NCBI GenBank assembly: GCA_030620115.1
Contig: JAUXFG010000025.1
Span: 1 to 35,513, forward strand
Length of the DNA: 35,513 nt
Source: Candidatus Fermentibacterota bacterium
GTDB lineage: Bacteria > JAFGKV01
Reading direction: 5' to 3'
The position numbers were made by a program, and so were the translations under genes. Shown one piece after another: positions 1-8,491 of the stretch. Within the stretch, counting starts at the first letter, position 1. Each line of letters starts with the position of its first letter. The notes beneath the pieces were generated by a model. The model was not told the origin of the DNA. It was given only the letters and a program-made list of their open reading frames with translations, and did not search any database.

Positions 1-1
1 G

Positions 2-1192
2 ATGAGACATCTCCGGATTCTGCGACACGGGCGCGGGTGGGTGACATTGCCGGCTGCTGTGAAGGATGTAGAATTGCCGGAAACAGGTACAGAACCTCTG
101 AAACACGATACTAGCTCACCAGCAAGACAACCGACAGTGGCGCTCATCGGCGTCTTCCCTCCTCCATCAGGCGGACAGGGATACTACAACCTCTATCTGG
201 CCGAGGAACTCAAGCGGCGGGGTTGGTCGATAGTGGCCATCGACGTGTCTTCACAGCCATCTGATGCCTCTTCTCAGGCCTTCTCTTATGTGTATGCGCC
301 GACACGCAAAGTACTGACGCGAGCCCTCTTGAGCGGCCACTTTGACCTCCTCCATCTCACGGCCAGCGATACACGGATCATGGGATTCGAGACAATCGTA
401 GGTGTTGTTTCCCGCATCAGGCGGATTCCCTTTATCTACAATCTCCTCGCGGGCGGTTTCGGGCAACGGCTCTCTCATTACGGCCCGCTCAAACGATGCG
501 TCCTGGCGGTTTCACTGCGAGGCGCTCGGTGTTTCCTTGTATCAAATGAAGGGCAAGTGGATGACCTCCGTTCCCTCTCCTTGTCAGTTGACGCGCCCTT
601 CATTACTGCGGGCTGCTTGGTTCCTCTCACCCAAAAGGTAGAGGAGGATCCGGAAATATCGGCCTTCCTCGCGGGCGGAAGGCCTTCCATCATCAGCGTT
701 GGGGCCCTGCGCCCGGTCTATGCCTTCCCATTCCTTGTTGACGCATGTCGGACCTTGACCAAAATAGGTCTGCAACCCAGGCTCTTGCTCATCGCCGCCG
801 GAGACGAAGATCCATCAACCGTAGTGGAGCTTGAAGCAGCAAGACAAAACGCACAGCCCATGGTTCCTATTCGTCTTGTCCGGGAGATCCCACGGGGCCT
901 GGTCTTGGGCGCGGTTCGTGCCGCAGATATCCTGGCTCGTCCCACGTTGGCTGATGGTGACAGCCTCAGCGTACATGAAGCGCTTCAGTTGGGGACCACC
1001 GTGGTGGCCAGCGATGCGGCGCCCCGTCCCGACGGCGTCGTCTTGTTTCATGTCGGAGATAAGAAGTCGCTCGCCGAAAACCTCCGGAAGGCATATCTCG
1101 AACCAATGCCTGCCGGTGATGTTGCTCATTCCGAGCAGGAGTCGTTGGTAGACCGAGTCATAGGCTGCTACGAAACCGTGCTTGGCATATAG
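2..1192 (+). CDS. Glycosyltransferase, family 4-like (GT-B fold); 5' end possibly outside window
   Basis: Probable sugar transferase of a surface polysaccharide or glycolipid pathway, acting at the cytoplasmic face of the membrane. The conserved N-terminal Rossmann part begins near residue 46 (VALIGVFPPPSGGQG followed by YNLYLAEELKRRGW), the usual GT4 acceptor-domain opening with a glycine-rich loop. The C-terminal half starts near residue 230 (PSIISVGALRP). It carries the donor-site pattern GDSLSVHEALQLGTTVVASD near residues 318-338, which matches the E-x7-E region of GT4 enzymes. The reading frame is open to base 2, so the 45 residues before the fold may be an over-extension or the true start may lie upstream. 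The stop is 3 nt before the next gene, implying co-transcription. The sugar and acceptor cannot be told from sequence. Confidence 0.8.
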   Translation: MRHLRILRHGRGWVTLPAAVKDVELPETGTEPLKHDTSSPARQPTVALIGVFPPPSGGQGYYNLYLAEELKRRGWSIVAIDVSSQPSDASSQAFSYVYAPTRKVLTRALLSGHFDLLHLTASDTRIMGFETIVGVVSRIRRIPFIYNLLAGGFGQRLSHYGPLKRCVLAVSLRGARCFLVSNEGQVDDLRSLSLSVDAPFITAGCLVPLTQKVEEDPEISAFLAGGRPSIISVGALRPVYAFPFLVDACRTLTKIGLQPRLLLIAAGDEDPSTVVELEAARQNAQPMVPIRLVREIPRGLVLGAVRAADILARPTLADGDSLSVHEALQLGTTVVASDAAPRPDGVVLFHVGDKKSLAENLRKAYLEPMPAGDVAHSEQESLVDRVIGCYETVLGI

Positions 1193-1195
1193 TCC

Positions 1196-2575
1196 ATGAT
1201 TACTGCAGCGTCGTGGTACATCAGGCAGTCAATGAAGCAGATGATTGCCATGGCGCCCGATCATATGAGAGAACCTCCGGGCCTGAAGCGCAAACGGGCG
1301 TTTCTGGATGGCTCCCAATGGTGGCCCCGAGAGAGAATGCTCCGCTACCGGCTCGAACAGCTGAACAGAATACTCCGCTTTGCGGCTGAACGAGTGCCAT
1401 TCTACCGAGAGCGAACACCTCGCACTCGGCTTCCTCTCGGCGATATCCGAGAGCTGGCGGAGTGGCCGATCATTGACCGCGAGCTTGTTGCCAGCTCACC
1501 ATCCATGTTTTTGGCTGAGGGACTGCCAACGTGGCGGCGACGCTCCGGGTCGACCAGCGGGCGCTCCGGTCGGCCCCTCACCGTGTTCTGGGACTGGCCC
1601 TCGGCAGTATGGTGGGAAAAAGCATTCGTTGCGCGTGCCTTCTCCTGGGCAGGATTGTCTCCTGGGTTCAGACGGGCGGTTCTCCGTGGCAATCTCATCC
1701 ATGGTCCATCCGGTATCGAGACCCGAGAAGCCCAAATCATCCCCCACCGGAATACGTTGGTGCTTTCCGTCTACCAGCTTTCATCACAGAATGTTGACAG
1801 GTATCTGGATCGGATGTGCCGATTCCGTGTCGAGGCATTGCAAGCGTACCCGTCCGCCGCCCTCAAACTCGCTATGCTGGCAGGTGATTCTGCACACGAA
1901 CTCCCTGACCTCAAAGCAATACTCACCAGTTCTGAGCAGCTCACCCCCTCGGCCCGAGAGACAATCGAATCAAATCTCGGCGCACCGGTGTACGATCTCT
2001 ATGGCCATGCAGAGCGCGCCGTTGGAGCCGCTCAATGTGAGCGCCGCCAAGGCTACCATCTATTCGAAGAGTACGGAATCTTGGAGGTGCTCTCCCAAGA
2101 TGGAACCCCGGTTGGGCCCGGCCATGAAGGCGAGCTGGTCGCCACAGGCTTCCTCAACCGGGCAATGCCGTTCATCAGATACCGGACGGGTGACTTCGGC
2201 ACGCTCTCGGATGAACCATGCCCTTGTGGCCGGAGCCAAACAATTCTCTCCGGCATCAGTGGGCGACATTCCGAGTATGTGGTCGACGGGCGTGGTCGCC
2301 ACGTGAGTATCAGGCTCGGATTGGGATCCGAGCTACAGGAAATTGCCCAGATGCGTTTCGTCCAAACACGCCCTGGCTTCGTGGATCTGCTCTACGTGGC
2401 GAACCAGGATGTCTCCGATGCCGAAGATCTCGAGAGACGGCTCATCGGGGCAATTGGCCGGCGGCTCGGGAAGAAAATACACGTGGAGGCACGAAGGGTA
2501 GAGGAGCTCCCACTTGGCCCCGATGGCCGGGCATTCCTTGTAGACCAACAGATAGAGCGCGGAGTCTCGCGTTGA
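1196..2575 (+). CDS. CapK/PaaK-like adenylate-forming enzyme
   Basis: A 459-residue member of the phenylacetate-CoA ligase (PaaK)/CapK superfamily, which activates carboxylates as acyl-adenylates. Visible motifs are the Ser/Gly-rich loop SGSTSGRSGRP (about residues 116-126), YGHAERA in the position of the family's Y-G-x-x-E motif, IRYRTGDFG (the ribose/adenylate-binding Y-R-T-G-D) and a CPCGR cysteine pair. It starts 3 nt after the GT4 stop, and downstream ATGs at 1231 and 1249 are alternative starts. CapK-type proteins often sit in capsule and exopolysaccharide loci, as here, where they are thought to help add acyl or amino-acid substituents. That role is inferred from context; substrate and CoA-dependence are unknown. 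Confidence 0.82.
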   Translation: MITAASWYIRQSMKQMIAMAPDHMREPPGLKRKRAFLDGSQWWPRERMLRYRLEQLNRILRFAAERVPFYRERTPRTRLPLGDIRELAEWPIIDRELVASSPSMFLAEGLPTWRRRSGSTSGRSGRPLTVFWDWPSAVWWEKAFVARAFSWAGLSPGFRRAVLRGNLIHGPSGIETREAQIIPHRNTLVLSVYQLSSQNVDRYLDRMCRFRVEALQAYPSAALKLAMLAGDSAHELPDLKAILTSSEQLTPSARETIESNLGAPVYDLYGHAERAVGAAQCERRQGYHLFEEYGILEVLSQDGTPVGPGHEGELVATGFLNRAMPFIRYRTGDFGTLSDEPCPCGRSQTILSGISGRHSEYVVDGRGRHVSIRLGLGSELQEIAQMRFVQTRPGFVDLLYVANQDVSDAEDLERRLIGAIGRRLGKKIHVEARRVEELPLGPDGRAFLVDQQIERGVSR

Positions 2576-2917
2576 GCCGCTGCAGAATTGGGGCTATGGA
2601 ATGATGGAAAAAGAAGAAAAGCGAAATGCGGGATTGCTGAAGTGGATAGAGATTCTTCGCTCTCTTCAATCGTTCAGAATGACAGTGGTAGTATGCAGAT
2701 GTATGTGGTATCATGTGTCATTCTGAGGGAGCAGAGCAACTGAAGAATCTGGGTGGGAAAGGGGGATTGTGATTCTATCATTTCATCTCTCCGAGAATTC
2801 CTACCCCAACATTCCATTATCCCAACATTCTTCAGGAAGAGACCGAATCGTGAGTCGACACAGAAGAATCTGGGAGCCAAGAACTTGTAGAGTTTCCGAG
2901 ACGCTGGATTATCAACA
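2576..2917. repeat. Gene-free spacer with a large imperfect inverted repeat
   Basis: No gene is seen in these 342 bases. Positions 2650-2684 (from AGATTCTTCG to CAGAATGACA) and 2716-2750 (from TGTCATTCTG to GAAGAATCT) are roughly reverse complements and could form a long hairpin around a ~31-nt loop. The same half-unit recurs at about 18194-18228 and 35255-35290, so this is a dispersed spacer repeat family. Another diverged half (CAGAAGAATCTGGG) lies at about 2861-2874. The spacer separates the GT4-CapK pair from the GT9 gene; no convincing promoter was found in it. Confidence 0.7.
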
Positions 2918-3961
2918 ATGAGACCACGAGCGGGACTCCTGGTGATGTGTACCCTTGGGGTGGGCGACGTACTCCTGGCACAACCTCTACTGGCGGCACT
3001 ACGTGCGTCTGGGCGATTTCAGAGAATCGTTGTTCTTGCGCGGCGTGGCTCTCCGGCGGCTCTGATGCGGCGCCTTGGTGTAGCGGATCATGTGAGGCAG
3101 TACACCTCCGGCGCCAAGCATAGACTTCTTGGGGCTGTTTCCATTGGCTCCTGGATCGCTGCCCAACGATTCAAGGCGGTCCTCACCACCACAGGCATGA
3201 ACCCATACTACACCGGCGTCATGGCCCTCCTGAGTGGAGCACCAACAAGGATCGGCGAACACAGAGGAAGAATGGAGTGGGCGTGGACCGTCACGGTGCC
3301 CACCTCCAATAGGTGTCATGTGGTGGAGCGGAACAGGGCTTTGGGCGAGGCATTGGGAATCCATGCAGGGCTCGTGCCCAAACTGATTCCCACCGGAGAA
3401 GAGTTCAGACGGGCGCGATCCGTTCTCCCGCACCGGAACGATCTTTTCGCTATCGCTCCAGGAAGCAATAGAGAGCTCACACACAAGAGATGGGCGGTGA
3501 GTAAATTCGCCAAGCTCTCAGCCATGCTGATCCATCGGGGTTGTCATCCTGTGATCCTTGGCGGGCCGGATGAAGCCGACCTGGGCCGTGCGATCATAGC
3601 AGACCTCCCTAAAGACGCAGTGACGGATCTCGTGGGAAGGACCGATGTAGGGTTAGCGTTGGGCGTGCTCGCCTATTGCTCACACGCAGTGGGAAACGAT
3701 GGGATGCTGCTGCATCTTGCGGCCGCAGTCGGCACCCCAACCATTGCCTTGTTCGGCCCATCAGATCCCGCATTATACCGCCCCATGGGATCCGGTCATG
3801 TAGTGGTGACATCCGGACGGAACTGCGCGCCGTGCTACGCGATCACACCAAGGGGTTGCCATAAGGCAGAGTGCATGGCTAATTTATCCGTTCAGGATGT
3901 TATGGTCGCAGTGGAGAATGTCATGGACAGGGTAGTCGAGCAACCAAGAAACCTTTCCTGA
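2918..3961 (+). CDS. ADP-heptose:LPS heptosyltransferase-like glycosyltransferase (GT9)
   Basis: A 347-residue GT-B enzyme of family GT9 (WaaC/WaaF/RfaQ-like), which normally adds heptose to the inner core of lipopolysaccharide on the cytoplasmic side. The N-terminus LLVMCTLGVGDVLLAQPLL is the family's G-x-G-D-x-x-x-x-P-x-L signature. The C-terminal donor site NDGMLLHLAAAVGTPTIALF followed by GPSDPALYRP matches the usual D-[ST]-G-x-x-H-x-A-A...FGPT-P motif, but the residue after Asp is Gly-Met rather than Ser/Thr-Gly. A CAPC and a C-H-K-A-E-C pair near the end resemble the cysteine cluster of many GT9 enzymes. A terminator overlaps its stop codon, so it probably ends a transcript. Confidence 0.85.
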   Translation: MRPRAGLLVMCTLGVGDVLLAQPLLAALRASGRFQRIVVLARRGSPAALMRRLGVADHVRQYTSGAKHRLLGAVSIGSWIAAQRFKAVLTTTGMNPYYTGVMALLSGAPTRIGEHRGRMEWAWTVTVPTSNRCHVVERNRALGEALGIHAGLVPKLIPTGEEFRRARSVLPHRNDLFAIAPGSNRELTHKRWAVSKFAKLSAMLIHRGCHPVILGGPDEADLGRAIIADLPKDAVTDLVGRTDVGLALGVLAYCSHAVGNDGMLLHLAAAVGTPTIALFGPSDPALYRPMGSGHVVVTSGRNCAPCYAITPRGCHKAECMANLSVQDVMVAVENVMDRVVEQPRNLS

Positions 3962-3979
3962 TGCGGGAAAGGAATTTTT
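3952..3979 (+). terminator. Rho-independent terminator after the GT9 gene
   Basis: CCTTTCC (3952-3958) pairs with GGAAAGG (3966-3972) across a 7-nt loop and is followed by AATTTTT. The stop codon of the GT9 gene lies in the loop. This is a classical intrinsic terminator layout with a modest stem. Confidence 0.7.
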
Positions 3980-3981
3980 CG

Positions 3982-4010
3982 TTGACTTGGACGCCGTTGC
4001 TACCTAACAT
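3982..4010 (+). promoter_or_regulatory. Putative sigma-70 promoter for the radical SAM gene
   Basis: TTGACT (3982-3987), a 17-nt spacer, then TAACAT (4005-4010). The -35 matches the consensus at 5 of 6 positions and the -10 at 4 of 6. It lies just after the terminator and about 85 nt before the ATG at 4094. Confidence 0.45.
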
Positions 4011-4093
4011 CCGCTCACTTTTCGAACCTCAAGGATACCTGCGCCCTCTTCAGCGCGTTGAACCCGGAGCCGCTCCTTCCCAGGAGACATAGT

Positions 4094-5161
4094 ATGCCAC
4101 AAAAGCAGTTTAGCCCACTCAAGCTCCTGAAGCATATGGATCGGGTTCAGGGGCTGCTTGAGGGGAAAACTATCTTTCCTGTTACCGTGGAACTTGATGC
4201 CAGCAATGCCTGTAACCAGGACTGCATCTGGTGTACCTTCGATCATTACCGCAACGTGCAAAATCATTTGATGCCGGAAGACCTCATGCTGAGGATCGTG
4301 CATGAGCTCGCGGATTGCGGGGTGAAAAGCATCCTCTGGACAGGTGGCGGCGAACCACTGATGAATCCTGCCACCATGAACGCCATGGAGGAGACCATCC
4401 GGCTCGGCATGAAAAACGGTCTTTACACAAACGGTACGCTCCTTGACGAGAAAAAAGTCGACCGCGTAATCGATACATGCAGCTTCGTGCGTTTTAGCAT
4501 GGACGCAGCTACGGCAAAGACCCATCATGCACTACATCAGACCAAGAAGCCCGAAGAGTTCGATCTCATTCTTGCGAACATTCTCCGACTCGTTGAGAGA
4601 CGCAATGCCCAAGGGCTAGAATATCCAACTGTTGGGTACTCTTTTCTTGTACATAGCGAGAATGTCCATGAGATTCTTCCCGCCGCACAGCTCACCAAGA
4701 AGATGGGGCTCGATTATTTCCAGCTAAAGCCTGTGGTCAACTACGACGGCCCCCAGCTGCCCCCGGATTCGCTCAAACTTGCTGATCAAGAGATCTCCAA
4801 GGCCGAAGAATTGAATGACGACGGGTTCGATGTTATCAGTCTCGACTACAAATTCAGCGACATCTCCGATCACCATAAACGCTATGGAAGAGACTATCCG
4901 ACCTGCATAGGTCATGCGTTCCTTGGAACTATTGCCTCCAATGGCGACGTATTCGTTTGCTGCCACAAGCGCGGCATGCCTCGATTCAAGTACGGCAACC
5001 TCAAGGAGCAGTCCTTCAAAGAAATTTGGGCTAGTGCCCAACGGAAACGTGCTATTGACCGCATCGATGTATCGCGCTGCCACCCCCTCTGCAAAGCCCA
5101 TGAATTCAACAAACTTCTTCACAGGATGAGTGGCGAGCAGAAACATCCGGACTTCCTGTAA
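4094..5161 (+). CDS. Radical SAM protein with C-terminal SPASM-like cysteines
   Basis: A 355-residue radical S-adenosylmethionine enzyme. The [4Fe-4S] cluster motif CNQDCIWC (CxxxCxxC, residues 40-47) follows a beta strand VELDASNA, and WTGGGEPLMNP is the SAM-binding GGE motif. The C-terminal part has more cysteines (CIGHAF, VFVCCHKRG, RCHPLCKAHEFN), a SPASM/twitch-type arrangement for an auxiliary Fe-S cluster. I place the start at ATG 4094 because AGGAG lies 7 nt upstream; a TTG 36 nt earlier in frame lacks such support. It sits alone between glycosyltransferase genes with its own likely promoter. Relatives modify peptides or sugars; no precursor peptide was seen next to it, so a carbohydrate or lipid substrate is the contextual guess. 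Confidence 0.85.
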   Translation: MPQKQFSPLKLLKHMDRVQGLLEGKTIFPVTVELDASNACNQDCIWCTFDHYRNVQNHLMPEDLMLRIVHELADCGVKSILWTGGGEPLMNPATMNAMEETIRLGMKNGLYTNGTLLDEKKVDRVIDTCSFVRFSMDAATAKTHHALHQTKKPEEFDLILANILRLVERRNAQGLEYPTVGYSFLVHSENVHEILPAAQLTKKMGLDYFQLKPVVNYDGPQLPPDSLKLADQEISKAEELNDDGFDVISLDYKFSDISDHHKRYGRDYPTCIGHAFLGTIASNGDVFVCCHKRGMPRFKYGNLKEQSFKEIWASAQRKRAIDRIDVSRCHPLCKAHEFNKLLHRMSGEQKHPDFL

Positions 5162-5270
5162 CCCAACGCATCGAAAATCCTACAACTCCATGGCACACAA
5201 CGTCTCTTGTGTTAACTCACGCTTCGGTTTCCTTCATTGCAGACGTGGAATAAGTAAATGGAACGACGAA

Positions 5271-5345
5271 ATCCCCATTCCTCCCCATTACCCCATCACC
5301 CCAGTGCCCCAAATGCACCTGCCTGCCGGCAGGTAGCGCAGCGAA
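5271..5345. repeat. C-rich spacer repeat with CCTGCCGGCAGG palindrome
   Basis: The spacer upstream of the GT2 gene has a C-rich phrase (CCCCATTACCCCATCACCCC) that recurs in variant form at the window end (about 35488-35513). It then has the perfect 12-bp palindrome CCTGCCGGCAGG (5322-5333). Palindromes of this kind are scattered through the window's spacers. Confidence 0.55.
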
Positions 5346-5356
5346 GCCCCTTCTGA

Positions 5357-6505
5357 ATGGAAGTACTCCTCTGGGCCTCTCTATGCCTCATCTTGTATGG
5401 ATATCTTGGCTATCCGATCCTCATTAGTATAATATATAAAATCAGCAGCCATCCAATCAAAAAAGACCCAGCATTCCTACCCACTGTCTCTGTCATAATC
5501 CCCGCGCATAACGAAGTAAAGATAATTGAAAAGAAGCTCAATAATGCTCTCGAGATAGACTATCCAAAGGATCGACTTGAGATTATTGTCGCATCGGATG
5601 CGAGTACTGACGGAACGGATGAAATCGTCAAGGGATATGAGGACCGAGGCATCAGTATCATCCGTCTCGAACCAAGAGGCGGCAAGAACCGTGCGGTGAA
5701 TGCCGTCGTACCCCAGGCCAAAGGCGAAATAGCTGTCCTCTGTGATGCGAACATCATGTTCGATCCTCTGGCAATCCGCAACCTCGTGAGGAACTTCGCT
5801 GATCCCGTGGTTGGATGTGTCTGCGGGAGGAAGATCTATCAGGACAATGAAGCCATGGCGACAGGAAAGGGCGAAGGACTATACTGGCGTTTGGAAGAGT
5901 ACCTGAAACGTTGCGAGAGTGCTGCCGGCTCCGTGACAGGGGCCGATGGGTCCATGTATGCGATTCGCAGGGAGCTATTCGTTCCTTTTGACATCGCTCT
6001 CATGGACGACTTCCTCATTAGCCTGAATATCTTTCAGAAGGGCTATCGTATCGTTTCGGAACCGGAAGCGCGAGCATTCGAGAAGGCGACCACCCTTGCC
6101 AGCGACGAGTTTCGACGCAAGAATCGAATCGTAGCCACAACCATTCGATCGCTGACCCGCTACCCCCATTTCCTGAATCCATTCAGGTCAGGTCGCATGG
6201 CATGGCAGATTTGGAGCCATAAAATATGTAGGTGGCTCGTACCCTTTTTCCTTTTCACGAGCGCAGTAGCATTGGTCAGCTTGGCAATCCAGGGACGATA
6301 CGTCTGGATGGCCACCGCAGCAGCTCTGTTGCTCCTCGCAGGTGGTATCGGAGGTCTACTCCAGCGGGCGGGCAAACCAAGCGGAGGCTTCAGTCTCCCC
6401 TTCTACTTCCTCCTTGTCAACGCGGCAGCAATGGTCGGATGGGTGAAATATTTGGTGGGGAAAGTCGAGACCACCTGGAAGAAACCCGAATCCTCACGAG
6501 TTTGA
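5357..6505 (+). CDS. Membrane glycosyltransferase, family 2
   Basis: A 382-residue processive-type GT2, resembling the poly-GlcNAc/cellulose synthase-like group. It begins with a membrane segment (residues ~3-25). The GT-A domain follows: SVIIPAHNE (~45-53), ASDASTDGTD (nucleotide-binding Asp), LCDAN as the D-x-D-like metal motif, TGADGSMYAIRREL at the acceptor site, and DDFLIS as the catalytic base region. A QxxRW motif is not evident; RRKNRIVAT stands in that position. At least three membrane helices follow (about 289-310, 318-335, 348-370). The first ~120 bases are noticeably AT-rich with codons such as ATA and AAA, unlike its neighbours, suggesting transfer or a recombinant 5' end. It likely polymerises or transfers a hexose at the inner membrane. 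Confidence 0.87.
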   Translation: MEVLLWASLCLILYGYLGYPILISIIYKISSHPIKKDPAFLPTVSVIIPAHNEVKIIEKKLNNALEIDYPKDRLEIIVASDASTDGTDEIVKGYEDRGISIIRLEPRGGKNRAVNAVVPQAKGEIAVLCDANIMFDPLAIRNLVRNFADPVVGCVCGRKIYQDNEAMATGKGEGLYWRLEEYLKRCESAAGSVTGADGSMYAIRRELFVPFDIALMDDFLISLNIFQKGYRIVSEPEARAFEKATTLASDEFRRKNRIVATTIRSLTRYPHFLNPFRSGRMAWQIWSHKICRWLVPFFLFTSAVALVSLAIQGRYVWMATAAALLLLAGGIGGLLQRAGKPSGGFSLPFYFLLVNAAAMVGWVKYLVGKVETTWKKPESSRV

Positions 6506-6578
6506 GGGCGCGTCCCTCTTCCCTGTCAATTCCTTCTCCCGATACAGACAACAGGGACATAGCCATGCCCGGTGAACC

Positions 6579-7739
6579 ATGAAGCATCACCAACGCCCTG
6601 CTCAAAGACCCGTGGTGGTACTCACCGTACCCTTTGGTTCGGCGCACACCCGGACTGCCGAGGCGATCCGGCAAGCGTGGAACACCAAAGATCGACCCAC
6701 AGAACTCCGGATAGCAGCCATGGAGGACTATTTGCCCCACGCAGCGGTGAAGGCCCTCGTCTCAGGATACCTCACCCTTGTCCGTCGCATGCCATGGTTG
6801 TTTCAAATGATCTATTCCCGGGCCCGAGAGCCGGGAGCGGGCGATGGGTTGCTGCGTTTGGCGGTGCGTGCGGCCAAACCCGCGGGACGTCGATTGATGG
6901 AATTCATCGGTGAATGTCCTCCCTTGTGGCTGTCCACTCACCCGTTGACCAGTATCCTTGCGGAGGCTGCTCGGACGAATTCCACGGCGGATCCGCAAGC
7001 CAAGAGATCATCGATGGCAGTACTGGTTACCGATTTTCACTTCCATGCATTTTGGTGTTTCCCCACTGTCCGGACCTATTTCGTGGGCCGGCCGGCCATG
7101 AAACGATCCTTGGTTGCACGGGGGATTCCGCAGAGCTATGTGCGGCTCTCCGGCATCCCTATCGATCCGGTTTTCCACTCGACGAATTCACGAACCCATA
7201 TTGAAGAAACGCTGGGCCTCCCAAGAGCCAACTTCAGGATATTGCTCATGGGAGGAGGATTGGGCATCGGCCCTATTGAACGAATTGCCTCTCAGATCTC
7301 CTCTCTGAATCTTGACCTCCAACTCATCGTGGTGGCCGGCTCCAATCACAGGCTGCGCCACCGCCTCTCAGGCCTTGGCAAGAACACGAGGGTATATGGA
7401 TATGTGGACACCATTCATGCGCTCATGGCCGTCAGTGATCTCTGTCTCACAAAACCCGGAGGACTGACCATCGCGGAAGCGGCTGCAGCCGGTTTGCCGG
7501 CACTGCTATTCGGAGCACTTCCTGGACATGAGGAGGCCAACAGCGAAACACTCGTCAGAGCCGGTGTCGCCTATAGGATCGGTAGTCCTGACCGAGTGGG
7601 CGCGCTTATCACTGAACTCCTGAAACGCCCGAGACTGCTCAAGAAAATGGGCCGACGCATGGCGCGGTTTGGCAAGCCGCACGCGGCCTTTGAAGTAGCC
7701 GATGCGCTGGAGGACCTGTGGTCTCGAGCAGTCAGATAG
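6579..7739 (+). CDS. MGDG-synthase/processive diacylglycerol glycosyltransferase-like protein (GT28)
   Basis: A 386-residue GT-B enzyme. The N-terminal half matches the MGDG synthase N-domain: VVLTVPFGSAHTRTAEAIRQ, corresponding to the family's G-x-G-H-x-x-A-A opening, and VTDFHFHAFWC with YFVGRPAMKRSLV. The C-terminal half is GT28-like: LLMGGGLGIGPIE is the UDP-sugar loop, and TKPGGLTIAEAAAAGLPALL with PGHEEANSE is the donor-site motif. Family members transfer glucose or galactose from UDP-sugar to diacylglycerol at the cytoplasmic membrane. This points to glycolipid synthesis within an otherwise polysaccharide-like locus. The next gene overlaps its end by 22 nt. Confidence 0.85.
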   Translation: MKHHQRPAQRPVVVLTVPFGSAHTRTAEAIRQAWNTKDRPTELRIAAMEDYLPHAAVKALVSGYLTLVRRMPWLFQMIYSRAREPGAGDGLLRLAVRAAKPAGRRLMEFIGECPPLWLSTHPLTSILAEAARTNSTADPQAKRSSMAVLVTDFHFHAFWCFPTVRTYFVGRPAMKRSLVARGIPQSYVRLSGIPIDPVFHSTNSRTHIEETLGLPRANFRILLMGGGLGIGPIERIASQISSLNLDLQLIVVAGSNHRLRHRLSGLGKNTRVYGYVDTIHALMAVSDLCLTKPGGLTIAEAAAAGLPALLFGALPGHEEANSETLVRAGVAYRIGSPDRVGALITELLKRPRLLKKMGRRMARFGKPHAAFEVADALEDLWSRAVR

Positions 7740-8491
7740 GGACGGCGGGCGGTCGTCGGATCGACCGCGCAACTACAGTTGTAGTAGAACCGTATCGAGA
7801 GACAGACCGTCCGCTTATCCGTCAACTGTGCTGCGATGCCGCTTGTGCCGGGAGACCCTTGGAGGAATGGCTTCCTATGGAGAGAGATCTGTTCGCAGAT
7901 CTGTTCACGGCCTACTACACGGATATCGAACCTTGCAATAGCTTCGTCGCTCGGGTGGGGGAGGCATTTGCGGGTTATGTCCTCACCACGCCGGATACCC
8001 GGAATCATGCACGGATATGGAGAAGAAAAATACTGCTGCCTTGCATCTTCAAGGTTCTCACAGGACAATACCGGCTGCCCCTGCGCACCCTTCGGCCCCT
8101 CATGGGGCTTGCCTTGGCCCTCGCTAGATGCCGTGGACTTCGAGTCCCCTTGGATGCCTATCCCGGCCATCTCCATATCAACATCAAGGAATGCTTTCGA
8201 GGTCTCACCGGCGCGTGGCTTGCTCTCGGGAGTCGTGCATTCTCCCGTTTCCACGAGCTGGGAGTGGAAGGTATTCACGGTATCGTGATGACGTCTCGAT
8301 CACGGATGGAAGCCAAATACGAGCGGCTGGGGTTCCGCGTCCTTCAGCAATGTGATGCGCCAAGGCCTCCGGTACGAGGGCAAGAGAAGAGCCGCTGGCT
8401 TGTCCTGGCAATGACCCGGGAAGAGATGCCAACTGAACCGCTGTCCATCAGCTCGTTTCGGATTGCGAGGGGCTCAATCCCCCGGAAGTAG
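7718..8491 (+). CDS. GNAT-like N-acetyltransferase
   Basis: A 257-residue protein with a GCN5-related acetyltransferase look. VEPYRETDRPLIRQLCCDA is the usual opening strand and helix. LHINIKECFRGLTGAWL corresponds to acetyl-CoA motif A in weakened form, and VEGIHGIVMTSRSRMEAKYE with RLGFRVL is the typical C-terminal signature. The middle carries a ~60-residue basic/hydrophobic insertion (RRKILLPCIFKVLTGQYRLP). GTG 7718 is preferred as start because GGAGG lies 4 nt upstream inside the preceding gene; the 22-nt overlap implies translational coupling. The substrate may be a sugar or amine of the glycolipid made by this locus, which is inference. Confidence 0.65.
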   Translation: MVSSSQIGTAGGRRIDRATTVVVEPYRETDRPLIRQLCCDAACAGRPLEEWLPMERDLFADLFTAYYTDIEPCNSFVARVGEAFAGYVLTTPDTRNHARIWRRKILLPCIFKVLTGQYRLPLRTLRPLMGLALALARCRGLRVPLDAYPGHLHINIKECFRGLTGAWLALGSRAFSRFHELGVEGIHGIVMTSRSRMEAKYERLGFRVLQQCDAPRPPVRGQEKSRWLVLAMTREEMPTEPLSISSFRIARGSIPRK

